From: Gemmatimonadota bacterium
Lineage (GTDB): Bacteria > Gemmatimonadota > Gemmatimonadetes > Longimicrobiales > Gaopeijiaceae
Reading direction: 5' to 3'
Assembly (NCBI GenBank): GCA_022560615.1
Contig: JADFSR010000033.1
Location: forward strand, 1-46,461
Length of the DNA stretch: 46,461 bases
The notes below the pieces were generated by a model. The model had not been told where the DNA came from. It saw only the letters and a program-made list of their open reading frames with translations, and made no database searches. The stretch's first letter is position 1. The number at the start of each line of letters is the position of its first letter. A program made the position numbers and the translations under genes. Below, piece by piece: positions 17,140-25,999 of the stretch.

Positions 17140-20009
17140 TGGGTGTGCCGCTTTGGCCCCTTTGGCCCCTGTGGCCCCTGTGGCCCCTGTCGCTCGTGTG
17201 GCCCCTGTGGCTCCTGTGGCTCACTGATGATGCGGGTGCTGTCCGACCGGAAGATTCGAGGCGCGAACTCCCTCATGCGCCGCTCCTTGTCCAGATACGG
17301 TACGCCGTCGGTCATCCAACCCGCGGCGGGCTCACCCTTGAGGTGGTGTTCGAAGAACTGGCGCAGTCGGTGCTGGAAGTCGACGCGATTCTGGAGCTTG
17401 CGCAGACCGTGCCCCTCGTCGGGATAGGAGAGCCAGATGATCGGCTTCCCGAGGAAGCGAAGCGCATTGTACCACTCGAGCCCCTGTTCCCAATTCACGG
17501 TCGGGTCCGCCTCGCCGTGCAGGTAGAGGACCGGCGTGTCCATGCTCTGGACGCCGGAGATCGGGGACTGATCCCAGTACCGCTGGAAGTCGTCGTACGG
17601 GTTCGTCGCGTACCGGCCCTGACCGTAGATGTCGTACGAATGGTTGTTCCGACCGCTACCCACGAAGAGTTGGTTGAACTCGCTCACGAGGTTGATCGGG
17701 GCCGCTCCGTGTGCGATCGCCGAAAACATCTCTGACCGGGTCGCGATGTAGGCGCTGCCTCCCCCGCTGTACGAATGACCGCTGAGGCCCAGGGCGTCGG
17801 GGTCCGCGTACCCCATCTCGATCACCTTCCGCACTGCCGCCTCGACCGACTCGAGCATGTCGCTGTGAGAGCTGCCGATCCGGAAGTGCACGTCCGGCTG
17901 CATGACGAGATACCCGTTGCTCACGTAGCCCGCGAAGTTCGGCGAATGTCGGAAGGTGGGCGTTGGGTACAGGTGCAGATCCTGGGAGTACTTCTCGTAG
18001 AAACGCACGAGCATCGGCAGCTTTTGGCCCGGTTCGTAGTCGTCCGGGATGGCGAGCGTACCCTGAAGTGGCACGCCGTCGTCGTTCGTGTAGTCGAACA
18101 GGATGCGATGACCCCACAGGAACTCGTCCTGCTGCGGGTTCGCGTCCGTGACCCGCGTCCGGTCCGCGAAATCGTTTCCGCTCACGTACAGGTCCGGATA
18201 CTCCTGGAAGGTCTGGGCTGTGAACAGATACCGTTCGGCGTCAGCGGCCTTTCTCGGCGTATCGAAGCGGCGGTCCTCCCACGTAAGCTGCTCGAGGTCG
18301 TCGCCGTCCAACTCGAAGAAGCCTTCTTTCTTCGTCCACTGCCCATACGCGTCGATCAACAGCGGCTCGCCGAGGTCGATCGTACGGGCATCGGGATCGG
18401 TGCGGATGTAGCGGAGTCGCATTTCGTCCGCGGCTCCGCGGCCGCCCGTCAGGTTCGTCGCGCTGCTTCCGTCGAGCGGCTGGAGCCAGATGTCGTAGCG
18501 ATCATACAGCACGACTCCGTCACCGTCCGCGGTCCAGCCGGCGACACCGTGCGGAGGCTTTTCCCCGAAACGGTCGTACTCCTGGTTGGTGAAGTCCACC
18601 GGAGCGGAACCGGTGAGGTTCACGTGTTCGTCGTCCACGATCCGGTAGTCCCAAAAGTCGCCGTCCTTCCAGTAGAGATAGTGCCTGCTATCCGGGGACA
18701 GCCCGAGCGTGCGTAGCTGGCCCTCGAGGACGGTCACTCGCTCCCCCGTCCGCAGATCCAGGCGGTAGAGGTCGGCCAGCTCGGGCCGCCAATCGGAGAT
18801 GTACGCGGTCTCGTCCCGACCGATCGCCCAACGCCCGTCCCGCGTGATCTCCACGGTGCGCATGCGCTCATCGGCGAGCGGGACGACTGTACCGCGCTCC
18901 AAGTTCACCGCCGCGACGTACGTCCGGTCCCGGTCCCGCGATGCAGCCTGCTCCTGTTGGGACTGAATCCGGTCGTCGGCCCAGTGCCAGATGTTGACGT
19001 CCGCCAACGGCAGGTCGTCTTCCGGCCAGTCCTCCAGTTCGTCGTCCTGTCGCTTGGTCGCGACGAAGAGCATGGTGGCGTCTTCGTTCCAGACGAGGCT
19101 GCCCTTCTCACTCAAGACTACTCCGTCGCCGAGGCCGCCATTGCCCGTCGCGTCGATATCGATCCGCGTTGGCGGGCGGTTCGCCACGTGCCTGAACGCG
19201 ATCAGTACATTCTCGCGCTCGACCTTCTGCTCCGGCTTTTCGCCGCGGAGGACGGCGAGCGCGTCACCCTCCTCGGACCACGTCAGCCGGGCGTACCGCT
19301 CCTTGGCGTTGTCGAGTCCCCTACGGGAGCCCGTGGCGAGATCGACCAGGTACAGACCATTCCCGTCCTTGTCCTCAGCGTCCACGGTGAAGGCGAGGTG
19401 AGTCCCGCCATCGTTGAACTCGGCTTCTCCGACGCTGCCGATCAGCTCCTCGAATCCTTCGCGAAGGTTGCGGAGGATGAGGTCGGTGCCGTCGTGCTCC
19501 GCCTCTTCGTTCGTCTTCCTCTTCTTCACAAAGAAGTGGCTCGAGCCTTCGGAGAAGCCGAAGGAGGAAGCGTCGTCCCAGGTGAAGCTTGCGCCCGTCG
19601 CGAGCTCGAGCAGGCCGGCCTGCCGCGTTACGGTTTCTCCCTCACGGAGCAACTTCTCCGCTTCGAGAAACGGCGGCGCAATGAAGTACGCGATCCACGC
19701 CCCGTCGTCCGACAACTCCGGGTCTGACGCCGACGCGATCACGTGCGCGGCATCCGAGTCGAGCGCCTCGACGTGCAGCGTGTCGTCGCCCCGCACGCGC
19801 GAGTACGCCCACGCGACCCACCGGCCGTCGTCCGAGATCTTCGAACCCGAGATCGTACGCCACTGCGCGTAGTCGGCGATCTCCAGCGTTCTTTTCTCCG
19901 TGGCGGACTGTGCCTGAACGGAAACCGGCACCATGAATGGTGCCAGAGCGACCAAGATAACGGCTGACAGGGAGGGCAGCCGGCGGCGGCGCGGTGCGCG
20001 AGAGAGCAT
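17136..20009 (-). CDS. Exported S9-family peptidase with collagen-like tail
   Basis: A 957-residue prolyl-oligopeptidase-type serine peptidase. A signal peptide (LPSLSAVILVALAPFMVPVSVQAQ, in pieces) precedes a long beta-propeller-like N-terminal region. The C-terminal alpha/beta-hydrolase domain has the nucleophile motif GHSYSGGG about 213 residues from the end, the acid in GEADPTVNW and the catalytic His in YPDEGHGL. After the domain comes an unusual Gly-Pro tail (EPQGPHERQGPQGPQGPKGPK) coded by a 9-bp tandem repeat. The ATG at 20009 has GAGG upstream; an ATG at 20048 in frame is an alternative. It is coupled to the M14 gene. Confidence 0.9.
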   Translation of the reverse strand: MLSRAPRRRRLPSLSAVILVALAPFMVPVSVQAQSATEKRTLEIADYAQWRTISGSKISDDGRWVAWAYSRVRGDDTLHVEALDSDAAHVIASASDPELSDDGAWIAYFIAPPFLEAEKLLREGETVTRQAGLLELATGASFTWDDASSFGFSEGSSHFFVKKRKTNEEAEHDGTDLILRNLREGFEELIGSVGEAEFNDGGTHLAFTVDAEDKDGNGLYLVDLATGSRRGLDNAKERYARLTWSEEGDALAVLRGEKPEQKVERENVLIAFRHVANRPPTRIDIDATGNGGLGDGVVLSEKGSLVWNEDATMLFVATKRQDDELEDWPEDDLPLADVNIWHWADDRIQSQQEQAASRDRDRTYVAAVNLERGTVVPLADERMRTVEITRDGRWAIGRDETAYISDWRPELADLYRLDLRTGERVTVLEGQLRTLGLSPDSRHYLYWKDGDFWDYRIVDDEHVNLTGSAPVDFTNQEYDRFGEKPPHGVAGWTADGDGVVLYDRYDIWLQPLDGSSATNLTGGRGAADEMRLRYIRTDPDARTIDLGEPLLIDAYGQWTKKEGFFELDGDDLEQLTWEDRRFDTPRKAADAERYLFTAQTFQEYPDLYVSGNDFADRTRVTDANPQQDEFLWGHRILFDYTNDDGVPLQGTLAIPDDYEPGQKLPMLVRFYEKYSQDLHLYPTPTFRHSPNFAGYVSNGYLVMQPDVHFRIGSSHSDMLESVEAAVRKVIEMGYADPDALGLSGHSYSGGGSAYIATRSEMFSAIAHGAAPINLVSEFNQLFVGSGRNNHSYDIYGQGRYATNPYDDFQRYWDQSPISGVQSMDTPVLYLHGEADPTVNWEQGLEWYNALRFLGKPIIWLSYPDEGHGLRKLQNRVDFQHRLRQFFEHHLKGEPAAGWMTDGVPYLDKERRMREFAPRIFRSDSTRIISEPQEPQGPHERQGPQGPQGPKGPKRHTQ
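17151..17221. repeat. 9-bp tandem repeat in the S9 peptidase tail
   Basis: Imperfect copies of GGCCCCTGT, about seven units, occupy the last codons of the S9 gene just before the overlapping M14 start. On the coding strand they encode Gly-Pro-Gln/Lys triplets. Length changes by slippage would keep both frames, because the unit is a multiple of three. Confidence 0.75.
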
Positions 20010-20252
20010 GGAACGCCTCACGGAGAAGATGATGAACCGGGCGAACACCCCGCTCGCGATCCTGCTGTCGACCGGGGGCGTCGGCTACCCTAGCGGCCGC
20101 TTGGAAGGAAGGCCAGAGGTCCCCTAGTGCCCCTGTGCTCCGCGGCGCTAGACTTCTGAATGCCTCGACCGCTCTTGCTTGTCCACCTCGTTGTACTCGT
20201 GTCCGTGAATCAGGTGATTTGCGGCTGACAATTACAGATCGGAGAGATCCCG

Positions 20253-21329
20253 ATGCTTGCCGTTCATCTTGCCCGTGCCCGACTCGGGGCCGCGGCACTC
20301 TTGGTGCTACTGGGCGCCGCGTGCGGCCTACCGCAGCGCAGCGATGTATATCGTCTTTCCGCACCCTACAACTTCGCCTTCTATGACACGCATGAGTTGG
20401 CCGCGCGCTCGTTCTACGCGGCCCACTTCGCCCACTTCGGAGCGTACGAGCTACTCATGGATCCGGGTGCGGACATCGGTGCAAGGATGTCGGAGTTCGA
20501 AGCACAAGTCCGTGCGTACGTGGCCGACCCGCCGAAATTCGAACCGCCCGCCGACATCGTCGCTCCCACTTGGAGCAGGATGGCGTTCGAGACCGGCCAG
20601 TCCATGGATTGGACGCACATGCTGCACTCGCAGCTCTATGACATCCTCACCGACGACCGAATAGCGGAAAAGCGAGCGGCCGGTGAGCGTGCGGTCACTT
20701 ATTACCTATCAGAGCCCAACGCTGCTTTTTCGACCAGAGGATACGGTCACCGCTGGATGGAAGGTGGCGGTGAATGGGCGGGAGCGTTCAGGCGAACGTA
20801 CCCCGGCGTCAACGGAATCCTCTGGGCCTACCACTGGCATCACGCAGCGGTGTACGAGGCCCTCATGGAGTCGGACCCGGCTCGGCGCCGAACTGAGCTC
20901 GACCGGGTGATTCGCATCTTCACCGACTCCGTGCTCGTCGACCTGCCGGACGTTATGCCGCTCATGGCGGAGGTGGCGCCCGAGTTCTCTGAGATGTTTC
21001 CAGCAGCTGCGCACATCTTCGACAACCTTCACATGATGCATGATGTCGTAAACGACATCATGGCCGACGCTTCTTACGCGTTGGACCAGAAGGCCGCAGA
21101 GATCAGGCGACTGCGCGAGTTGATGGTCTACGCTGGTCAGGACACTGTCGTGGCGCCCCCCATGCCCATGCGTGACGGCCACTCGATGAGCGGTGGCGCG
21201 ATGCGCGTACCCACCCAGCTGCCCTCGGGGGAGTGGCTTCCGCAGGGTCACCCGGACGCTCGCATGGCGTCGATGCAGGAGTTCATGCAGCCGCTGCCGG
21301 CGAGTGGGTCCGGGTCGGGAGGTGCGTGA
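20253..21329 (+). CDS. Histidine-rich lipoprotein of unknown function
   Basis: A 358-residue protein with a lipoprotein signal (LGAAALLVLLGAACGLPQRS, Cys as lipobox). The mature part is helical and rich in His, Met and Trp, for example FYAAHFAHFGAYELLMDP, MDWTHMLHSQLYDIL, GILWAYHWHHAAVYEALM and FDNLHMMHDVVNDIM. This pattern suggests a metal- or haem-associated helical bundle, but I recognise no family. The ATG at 20253 has GGAGAG upstream. Its TGA overlaps the ATG of the next gene. It is divergent from the S9 gene, and the 243-base gap should hold both promoters. Confidence 0.65.
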   Translation: MLAVHLARARLGAAALLVLLGAACGLPQRSDVYRLSAPYNFAFYDTHELAARSFYAAHFAHFGAYELLMDPGADIGARMSEFEAQVRAYVADPPKFEPPADIVAPTWSRMAFETGQSMDWTHMLHSQLYDILTDDRIAEKRAAGERAVTYYLSEPNAAFSTRGYGHRWMEGGGEWAGAFRRTYPGVNGILWAYHWHHAAVYEALMESDPARRRTELDRVIRIFTDSVLVDLPDVMPLMAEVAPEFSEMFPAAAHIFDNLHMMHDVVNDIMADASYALDQKAAEIRRLRELMVYAGQDTVVAPPMPMRDGHSMSGGAMRVPTQLPSGEWLPQGHPDARMASMQEFMQPLPASGSGSGGA

Positions 21330-22138
21330 TGAAACGGCCGGCCTACGTCCTCTCCGTTAGCCTCGTCCTTGCAGCCCAGCCACACGTGGGCTGGGCCCAG
21401 GAGGATTTTCGCGCCGCCGACCTCGACCGTCCCATACGGGTCGAGGACGCCTATCCGATCAAGTTCCGCGAGTGGGAGTTCGAGATCGGGTCCCGAGGCA
21501 CCCTGGAAGAAGGATCTCGTGGTCTGCACGGGATCTTGGAGGTGAAGACCGGGGTGTTTCGGAACACACAGTTCGGGATCGAGGTCGAGAGTGCGGTCCG
21601 CACCCTCGGGTCAGGCGCGGATACTGGTCTCGAATCCGCTTCTGCACACCTGCTCTACGGCATTCGGCGAGAGACCGTCTCGCTGCCGGCGATGGCGATC
21701 CGGCTGGAGGGAGCCACGCCCGGTACGGGCGCGATCGGTCACGAAGATGCGCAGTTCGGCTTCAAGGGGATCGTAACCCGGTCTTTCGGTCGGTTACGTC
21801 TACACGGCAACGGCGGATACACTGTGGCCAGTCGGGCCGATGGCGGGGACTTCTGGCGGGTCGGTCTAGGAAGCGACTATCCGATCGGACTCTTCAGCCG
21901 CGCGGTGCTCGCCGACGTCTATGTCGAGATCCCCACGTCACAGGCTCGGTCACGTGTTTGGGTCGAAGTCGGTACCCGCGTCCAGGTGAGCAACTGGAGC
22001 GTTCTGGACCTGGGCCTGTCGACGCGCTTGGATGAGTGGGACGCCGGCAACGCGAACGTCGAGCTGGTAGTCGGCTTCTCGAGAGTGTTCGGGATCCAGG
22101 GGAACGTCGGTCCGTATCCGAATCCGACGATACGGTGA
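21329..22138 (+). CDS. Outer-membrane beta-barrel protein
   Basis: A 269-residue protein with a signal peptide (VLSVSLVLAAQPHVGWAQ) and repeated amphipathic strands ending in VELVVGFSRVFG. It resembles transporter-like outer-membrane barrels that sit next to periplasmic redox or metal proteins (for example EFEIGSRGTL, FGIEVESAVRTLG, HEDAQFGFKGIV). The ATG overlaps the stop of the preceding lipoprotein gene (TGATG) and has GGGAGG upstream, so the two are translationally coupled and probably work together at the envelope. No specific substrate can be assigned. Confidence 0.65.
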   Translation: MKRPAYVLSVSLVLAAQPHVGWAQEDFRAADLDRPIRVEDAYPIKFREWEFEIGSRGTLEEGSRGLHGILEVKTGVFRNTQFGIEVESAVRTLGSGADTGLESASAHLLYGIRRETVSLPAMAIRLEGATPGTGAIGHEDAQFGFKGIVTRSFGRLRLHGNGGYTVASRADGGDFWRVGLGSDYPIGLFSRAVLADVYVEIPTSQARSRVWVEVGTRVQVSNWSVLDLGLSTRLDEWDAGNANVELVVGFSRVFGIQGNVGPYPNPTIR

Positions 22139-22178
22139 TGGGGATGGACGGGATGGCCTTGCTGAACTGAACTAGGAG

Positions 22179-22640
22179 ATGGTCATGAGGATCACACGCT
22201 GTGCCCTGGCAGTGCTGGCGATCGTGGCGCTTGGCCATGCGGCTCCCCCGCTGCAGGCGCAGGACACTCGAGCGGTAACCGAAGTGATCGAGGCGTTCCA
22301 CGCAGCGCTGGTCGCGGGTGACTCGACCAAGGCGTTGTCCCTACTCGCCGACGACGTCGTGATTCTCGAGAGCGGCGGGGTGGAGGACAAGAACCAATAC
22401 CGGAACGGTCACATCTCGGGTGACATGCGCTTTTCGCAAGCGGTTCCGCGGGAGCGTGGCGAGATCGACGTTCGCGTCGTCGGCGATGTCGCCTGGGCGT
22501 CGTCGACCAGCGTCAGCCAGGGCCGCATGGGCGATCGGGAGATCAATTCTCAGGGAGCCGAGCTGGTGGTTCTGGCCAGGGATGGAGCGTCGTGGAAGAT
22601 CACGGCAATCCATTGGTCGTCCAGGACGCGTCGCGAATAG
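22179..22640 (+). CDS. Secreted SnoaL/DUF4440-like protein
   Basis: A 153-residue protein with a signal peptide (CALAVLAIVALGHAAPPLQAQ) followed by an NTF2-like cone fold of the DUF4440/SnoaL type: AVTEVIEAFHAALVAGDSTKALSLLADDVVILESGG, in pieces, at the front, and a closing GASWKITAIHWSSR. Such domains bind or turn over small molecules, with no fixed reaction. The start could be either ATG at 22179 or 22185. It is the third gene of a likely lipoprotein-barrel-DUF4440 unit, 40 bases after the barrel gene. Confidence 0.75.
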   Translation: MVMRITRCALAVLAIVALGHAAPPLQAQDTRAVTEVIEAFHAALVAGDSTKALSLLADDVVILESGGVEDKNQYRNGHISGDMRFSQAVPRERGEIDVRVVGDVAWASSTSVSQGRMGDREINSQGAELVVLARDGASWKITAIHWSSRTRRE

Positions 22641-22668
22641 GTGCGGGCATCATGGGCGTGGGGGTTCT

Positions 22669-23124
22669 CTAACTACTACCTACCTGGGAGAGCGCCTGCT
22701 CAGGCGAGTTCACGTCGACTCTCGCCTCGAGTACGTCCGCGTCCTCCGCGATGACCTCGAGCGTTTCGTCGTGGAACGTCACGATCCAGTGCGCGGTCTC
22801 ACCCGCGGTAGCCTCGTCCGAGTCCTCGACGACGTGGAACGAGTACGGCTCGAGGCCGGCATCGTGGAGCGGATGCTCGTGGAGTCGCTCGTCTCCCGGA
22901 GGCCCGAGCGTCAGCGACTCGACGCCCGTGAACCTCAGGACCGCGCAGTACTCGTCGAAGCCCGGATGATTCGGACTGGCGTCCGATCCCCACCCGGGGA
23001 AGTCCGCGTTGTTGCATCGATACGCGACCCAAGCGGTCCCACGGTCTTCGTACACCGCAGGCTCGGGTGAGCCCACGTCCATGGCAGGTGGGTCGGGCCA
23101 GTCCTCGATTCGCGGTTCTGCCAC
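22669..23124 (-). CDS. Hypothetical acidic protein
   Basis: A 151-residue acidic protein, probably starting at the GTG at 23124 (VAEPRIEDWPDPP), 13 bases after the aminotransferase stop on the same strand. It contains AWVAYRCNNADFPGWGS, HPGFDEYCAVLRFTGV and AHWIVTFHDETLEVIAED. The last looks like a beta strand pair; no signal peptide is visible. I recognise no family. The ribosome-binding site is weak, consistent with translational coupling to the upstream aminotransferase. Upstream in-frame sequence is arginine-rich and looks non-coding. Confidence 0.55.
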   Translation of the reverse strand: MAEPRIEDWPDPPAMDVGSPEPAVYEDRGTAWVAYRCNNADFPGWGSDASPNHPGFDEYCAVLRFTGVESLTLGPPGDERLHEHPLHDAGLEPYSFHVVEDSDEATAGETAHWIVTFHDETLEVIAEDADVLEARVDVNSPEQALSQVGSS

Positions 23125-23137
23125 AGCGGGAGGTCTG

Positions 23138-24280
23138 CTAGACCCAGCCCTTCGCCCGGAACCCCTTGAGCGTCTCCGCCCAACGGTCCTGCTCCTCCGG
23201 CAGGCCGAACGAGATCCTGCTCCACTCGAGCATGGGCGGGAACGGGCGACCCACACGAACCCCGGCGTCGGCCATCCGGCTGATATACGTGTCGAGGTCC
23301 CCGTTGATGCGGTGCATGGTGAAGTTCGCGTCGCTAGGCAGGCACTCGAGCCCGAGCTCGTCGCACGTGGCTTGCACGATCTTCTTGGACGCTTCGTTGA
23401 GCTCCAGACTGCGCGCCGTGTGGGCTTCGTCCCTCAAAGACGCGATGCCTGCCGCGGTCGCGAGCACGTTCGGACTGTTCTTTGCTACGAACTCCGTCAG
23501 GCGGGTGATCGTGTCCGGGTGTGCCACGGCGTACCCGACGCGCAGGCCGGCCATCCCGAAGATCTTCGAGAAGGTGCGGACGACGATCACGTTGGGGTGT
23601 GTGTCGATCCACTTGAGTGCTGACCAATAGGAGGGGTTGTCGACGTAGTCGAAATAAGCCTCGTCCATCAAGAACATCGTCGTCTTGGGCGCGTCGGCGA
23701 TCCACGCGTCGATATCGCGCGACGCAGTGATCGTCCCTGTCGGGTTGTTCGGGTTGCAGAAGTACACGATCGACGGCCGGCGAGACCCCTCGGCATGCTC
23801 TCGCATGCGACCGACGTCGTGCTCGTGGCTACCGGTCAGGGGTACCGCGACGAGGTTGAACGACAGCGGGCGCTGATAGCGGGGCACGTCCTCGAACGTC
23901 GGCTCCGCGATTACGAGCGGAACGTTCGGCCCCTGGTACGCTTGCACCGCCATCTGGAGGATCTCGGTCGAGCCCGATCCCAGCACGAGGTTTTCTTCCT
24001 TCACGTCCATGTACTTCGCCAGCTCTTGCAACAGCGCAGGGGTATAGTCGGAAGGGTACCGATTCGCGTGCGGGATCGCGTCGATGACCGCCTGCCGGGC
24101 GGACTCGGAGAGGCCGAGCGCGTTCTCATTAGAGCTGAGCTTTACCGACCCGTCGGGTAGCGTCTTGCCGGGGCCCCAGCCGGGGGTGTGTTCCAGTAGG
24201 GCCGTGAGGGAGGCGGCGGTGCCGCTGACGCCGACGAGTCCGGCTGCCATGCCTGTGCCTACGAAGCCTCGACGATCCAT
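23138..24280 (-). CDS. Tat-exported HisC-like aminotransferase
   Basis: A 380-residue fold-type I PLP enzyme closest in look to histidinol-phosphate aminotransferases. Motifs: SSNENALGLSESARQAV near residue 50, NPNNPTGT (PLP-binding Asn), MDEAYFDYVD (Asp-x-x-Tyr) and the Schiff-base lysine in RTFSKIFGMAGLRVGYA. Unusually, the N-terminus MDRRGFVGTGMAAGLVGVS is a twin-arginine signal, so the enzyme is probably exported folded with PLP. The ATG at 24280 has AGGAGG upstream. It is divergent from the M24 peptidase. A biosynthetic histidine role seems unlikely for an exported enzyme; action on amino acids released by the exported peptidases is a guess. Confidence 0.85.
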   Translation of the reverse strand: MDRRGFVGTGMAAGLVGVSGTAASLTALLEHTPGWGPGKTLPDGSVKLSSNENALGLSESARQAVIDAIPHANRYPSDYTPALLQELAKYMDVKEENLVLGSGSTEILQMAVQAYQGPNVPLVIAEPTFEDVPRYQRPLSFNLVAVPLTGSHEHDVGRMREHAEGSRRPSIVYFCNPNNPTGTITASRDIDAWIADAPKTTMFLMDEAYFDYVDNPSYWSALKWIDTHPNVIVVRTFSKIFGMAGLRVGYAVAHPDTITRLTEFVAKNSPNVLATAAGIASLRDEAHTARSLELNEASKKIVQATCDELGLECLPSDANFTMHRINGDLDTYISRMADAGVRVGRPFPPMLEWSRISFGLPEEQDRWAETLKGFRAKGWV

Positions 24281-24398
24281 GGGTCCCTCCTGCGTGTGGT
24301 TGCGCTTCGGCAATTTGCGAGAGGATGGGGGGGACCGAAAGGGTTCGTCCCCTGTAGGATGTGCTTCAACCGGAGCCGGACACTACGAACGGATCGAC

Positions 24399-25814
24399 AT
24401 GCGACGTCTCGCCACGACTACGCTTTTCCTCGGTACGATCACGCTGCCGGCTACGCTGTCGGCGCAAGAGTTCGACGCCCCCGTCCGTTACGACCAGGAC
24501 TACCTGAGCGCCGACTTTCATCGCGGTCGCCGTGCCGCAGTGATGGCGCAGCTCCCAGGCAACTCGCTCGTCGTGCTCTTCGGGGCGCCCGTGCGGAATC
24601 GCAACGGCGACATGAACTACGAGTACCGTCAGTCGAGCGATTTCCTCTACCTCACCGGAAGCGAGGAGCCTGGCTCTGCGTTGATCATGGCACCGGGGGG
24701 GCTGGAAGTGGACGGCCAGCGCGTGCACGAGATCCTGTTCGTGCCGCCGCGCGATCCCGCACGCGAGGTATGGGATGGACGCCGATTCGGTGCAGAACGA
24801 GCTATGCAGCGGCTCGGAGTGCAGCTCGCGCTCGATGCGACGCGCTTCGGCGAGGTCTTGGTGCCTTTGCTGCGGACTGGGCAGCACCGTGTTTACCACC
24901 TCGCTTTCCCCGACGGGGTCCCTGAACGATCGCCGCTGCATGACCAGCTAGCCGCGTTCATCGACAACGTGGACCCAGAGGCGCTAGCCGGGGGCGGTAC
25001 CGGTGATGCCAAGCCGCTCCGAGGACTCCTGGACGAACTGCGTGCGATCAAGTCCGCTGAGGAGATGACCGCGCTACGGCGCGCGATCGACATCACCGTC
25101 GAGGCGCACCGCGAGGTCATGCAGCAGGTGAAGGCAGGGTGGGCCGAGTACGAGATCGAGGCGCTCGTCGAATACACGTTCAAACGCAACGGCTCCGAGC
25201 AGCCCGGCTTCAACAGCATCATCGGCAGCGGCGAGAACTCGACCATCTTGCACTACATGACGAACCGGCGGGTCACCGAGGCGGGTGATGTGGTCGTCAT
25301 CGATATCGGAGCTGAAGTCCACGGTTACTCGGCCGACATCACACGCACGATTCCAGTGAGCGGCACCTATTCACCCGAGCAGCGCACGATCTACGAGCTC
25401 GTCTACCGCGCTCAGGAAGCCGGCATCCAAGCAACACGGGCCGGCAACGCGTTCTTGGCCTCGAACAGGGAGGCATCGCGCGTGCTGGCAGAAGGGCTGG
25501 CGGAGCTCGGACTGATCTCGAGCGCCGCCGACCAGCGCGGGTTGCGTCGCTTCTTCACGCACGGGACCAGCCACTACCTCGGACTCGACGTTCACGACGT
25601 GGGTAGCTACGGACCGCTCCGCCCCGGCGAGGTCGTCACGATCGAACCGGGCATCTACATCCCTGCCGCCGAGGACATCGACCCGAAGTGGTGGAACATC
25701 GGCATTCGCATCGAAGACGATGTGCTCGTCACCGATGGGGATCCGGTGATCTTGTCGGCGGCGGCGCCTCGGCAGATCGATGAGGTTGAGGCTCTCATGC
25801 GGACGATTTCCTAG
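24399..25814 (+). CDS. Exported M24 (Xaa-Pro) aminopeptidase
   Basis: A 471-residue metallopeptidase with a signal peptide (LATTTLFLGTITLPATLSAQ). The N-terminal creatinase-like domain (YDQDYLSADFHRGRR ... YEYRQSSDFLYLTG) is of the AMP_N type found in PepP. The catalytic pita-bread domain carries the dinuclear metal ligands: Asp in VVIDIGAEVHGYSADITRT, His in GTSHYLGLDVHDVG, Glu in VVTIEPGIYIP and in GIRIEDDVLV. It removes N-terminal residues ahead of proline in the periplasm, which complements the S9 and M14 peptidases nearby. I start at the ATG at 24399 because a signal peptide follows; longer frames overlap the divergent gene. Confidence 0.92.
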   Translation: MRRLATTTLFLGTITLPATLSAQEFDAPVRYDQDYLSADFHRGRRAAVMAQLPGNSLVVLFGAPVRNRNGDMNYEYRQSSDFLYLTGSEEPGSALIMAPGGLEVDGQRVHEILFVPPRDPAREVWDGRRFGAERAMQRLGVQLALDATRFGEVLVPLLRTGQHRVYHLAFPDGVPERSPLHDQLAAFIDNVDPEALAGGGTGDAKPLRGLLDELRAIKSAEEMTALRRAIDITVEAHREVMQQVKAGWAEYEIEALVEYTFKRNGSEQPGFNSIIGSGENSTILHYMTNRRVTEAGDVVVIDIGAEVHGYSADITRTIPVSGTYSPEQRTIYELVYRAQEAGIQATRAGNAFLASNREASRVLAEGLAELGLISSAADQRGLRRFFTHGTSHYLGLDVHDVGSYGPLRPGEVVTIEPGIYIPAAEDIDPKWWNIGIRIEDDVLVTDGDPVILSAAAPRQIDEVEALMRTIS

Positions 25815-25838
25815 AAACCGCTTTTTGGTGGTTCCTGC

Positions 25839-25961
25839 GGCCGCACGCCGGGGGCTTCGCGCTCGGCTCCGGCTACGGTCGCGACTGGTCGGACAGGTGC
25901 GGGACCTTGGTTGCGTCGCGTCCGTAGAGTCGCCTCGCTGCGAAGCCCCCGGCGCGCGGCC
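25839..25961. repeat. 123-bp imperfect palindrome between convergent genes
   Basis: The outer arms, 25839-25860 and 25940-25961, pair over 22 bases with one mismatch, including CGCCGGGGGCTTCGC against GCGAAGCCCCCGGCG. An inner pair, CTACGGTCGCGAC with GTCGCGTCCGTAG, extends the stem after a short bulge. The whole can fold as one long hairpin in either strand. It sits between two convergent genes. It could be a bidirectional terminator, but there is no T-run at the base on the plus side, and its size fits a dispersed palindromic repeat better. Confidence 0.6.
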
Positions 25962-25999
25962 TCCGGCGCGTTGGCGCGGGTCCCAGGATTCGTCTTTTT

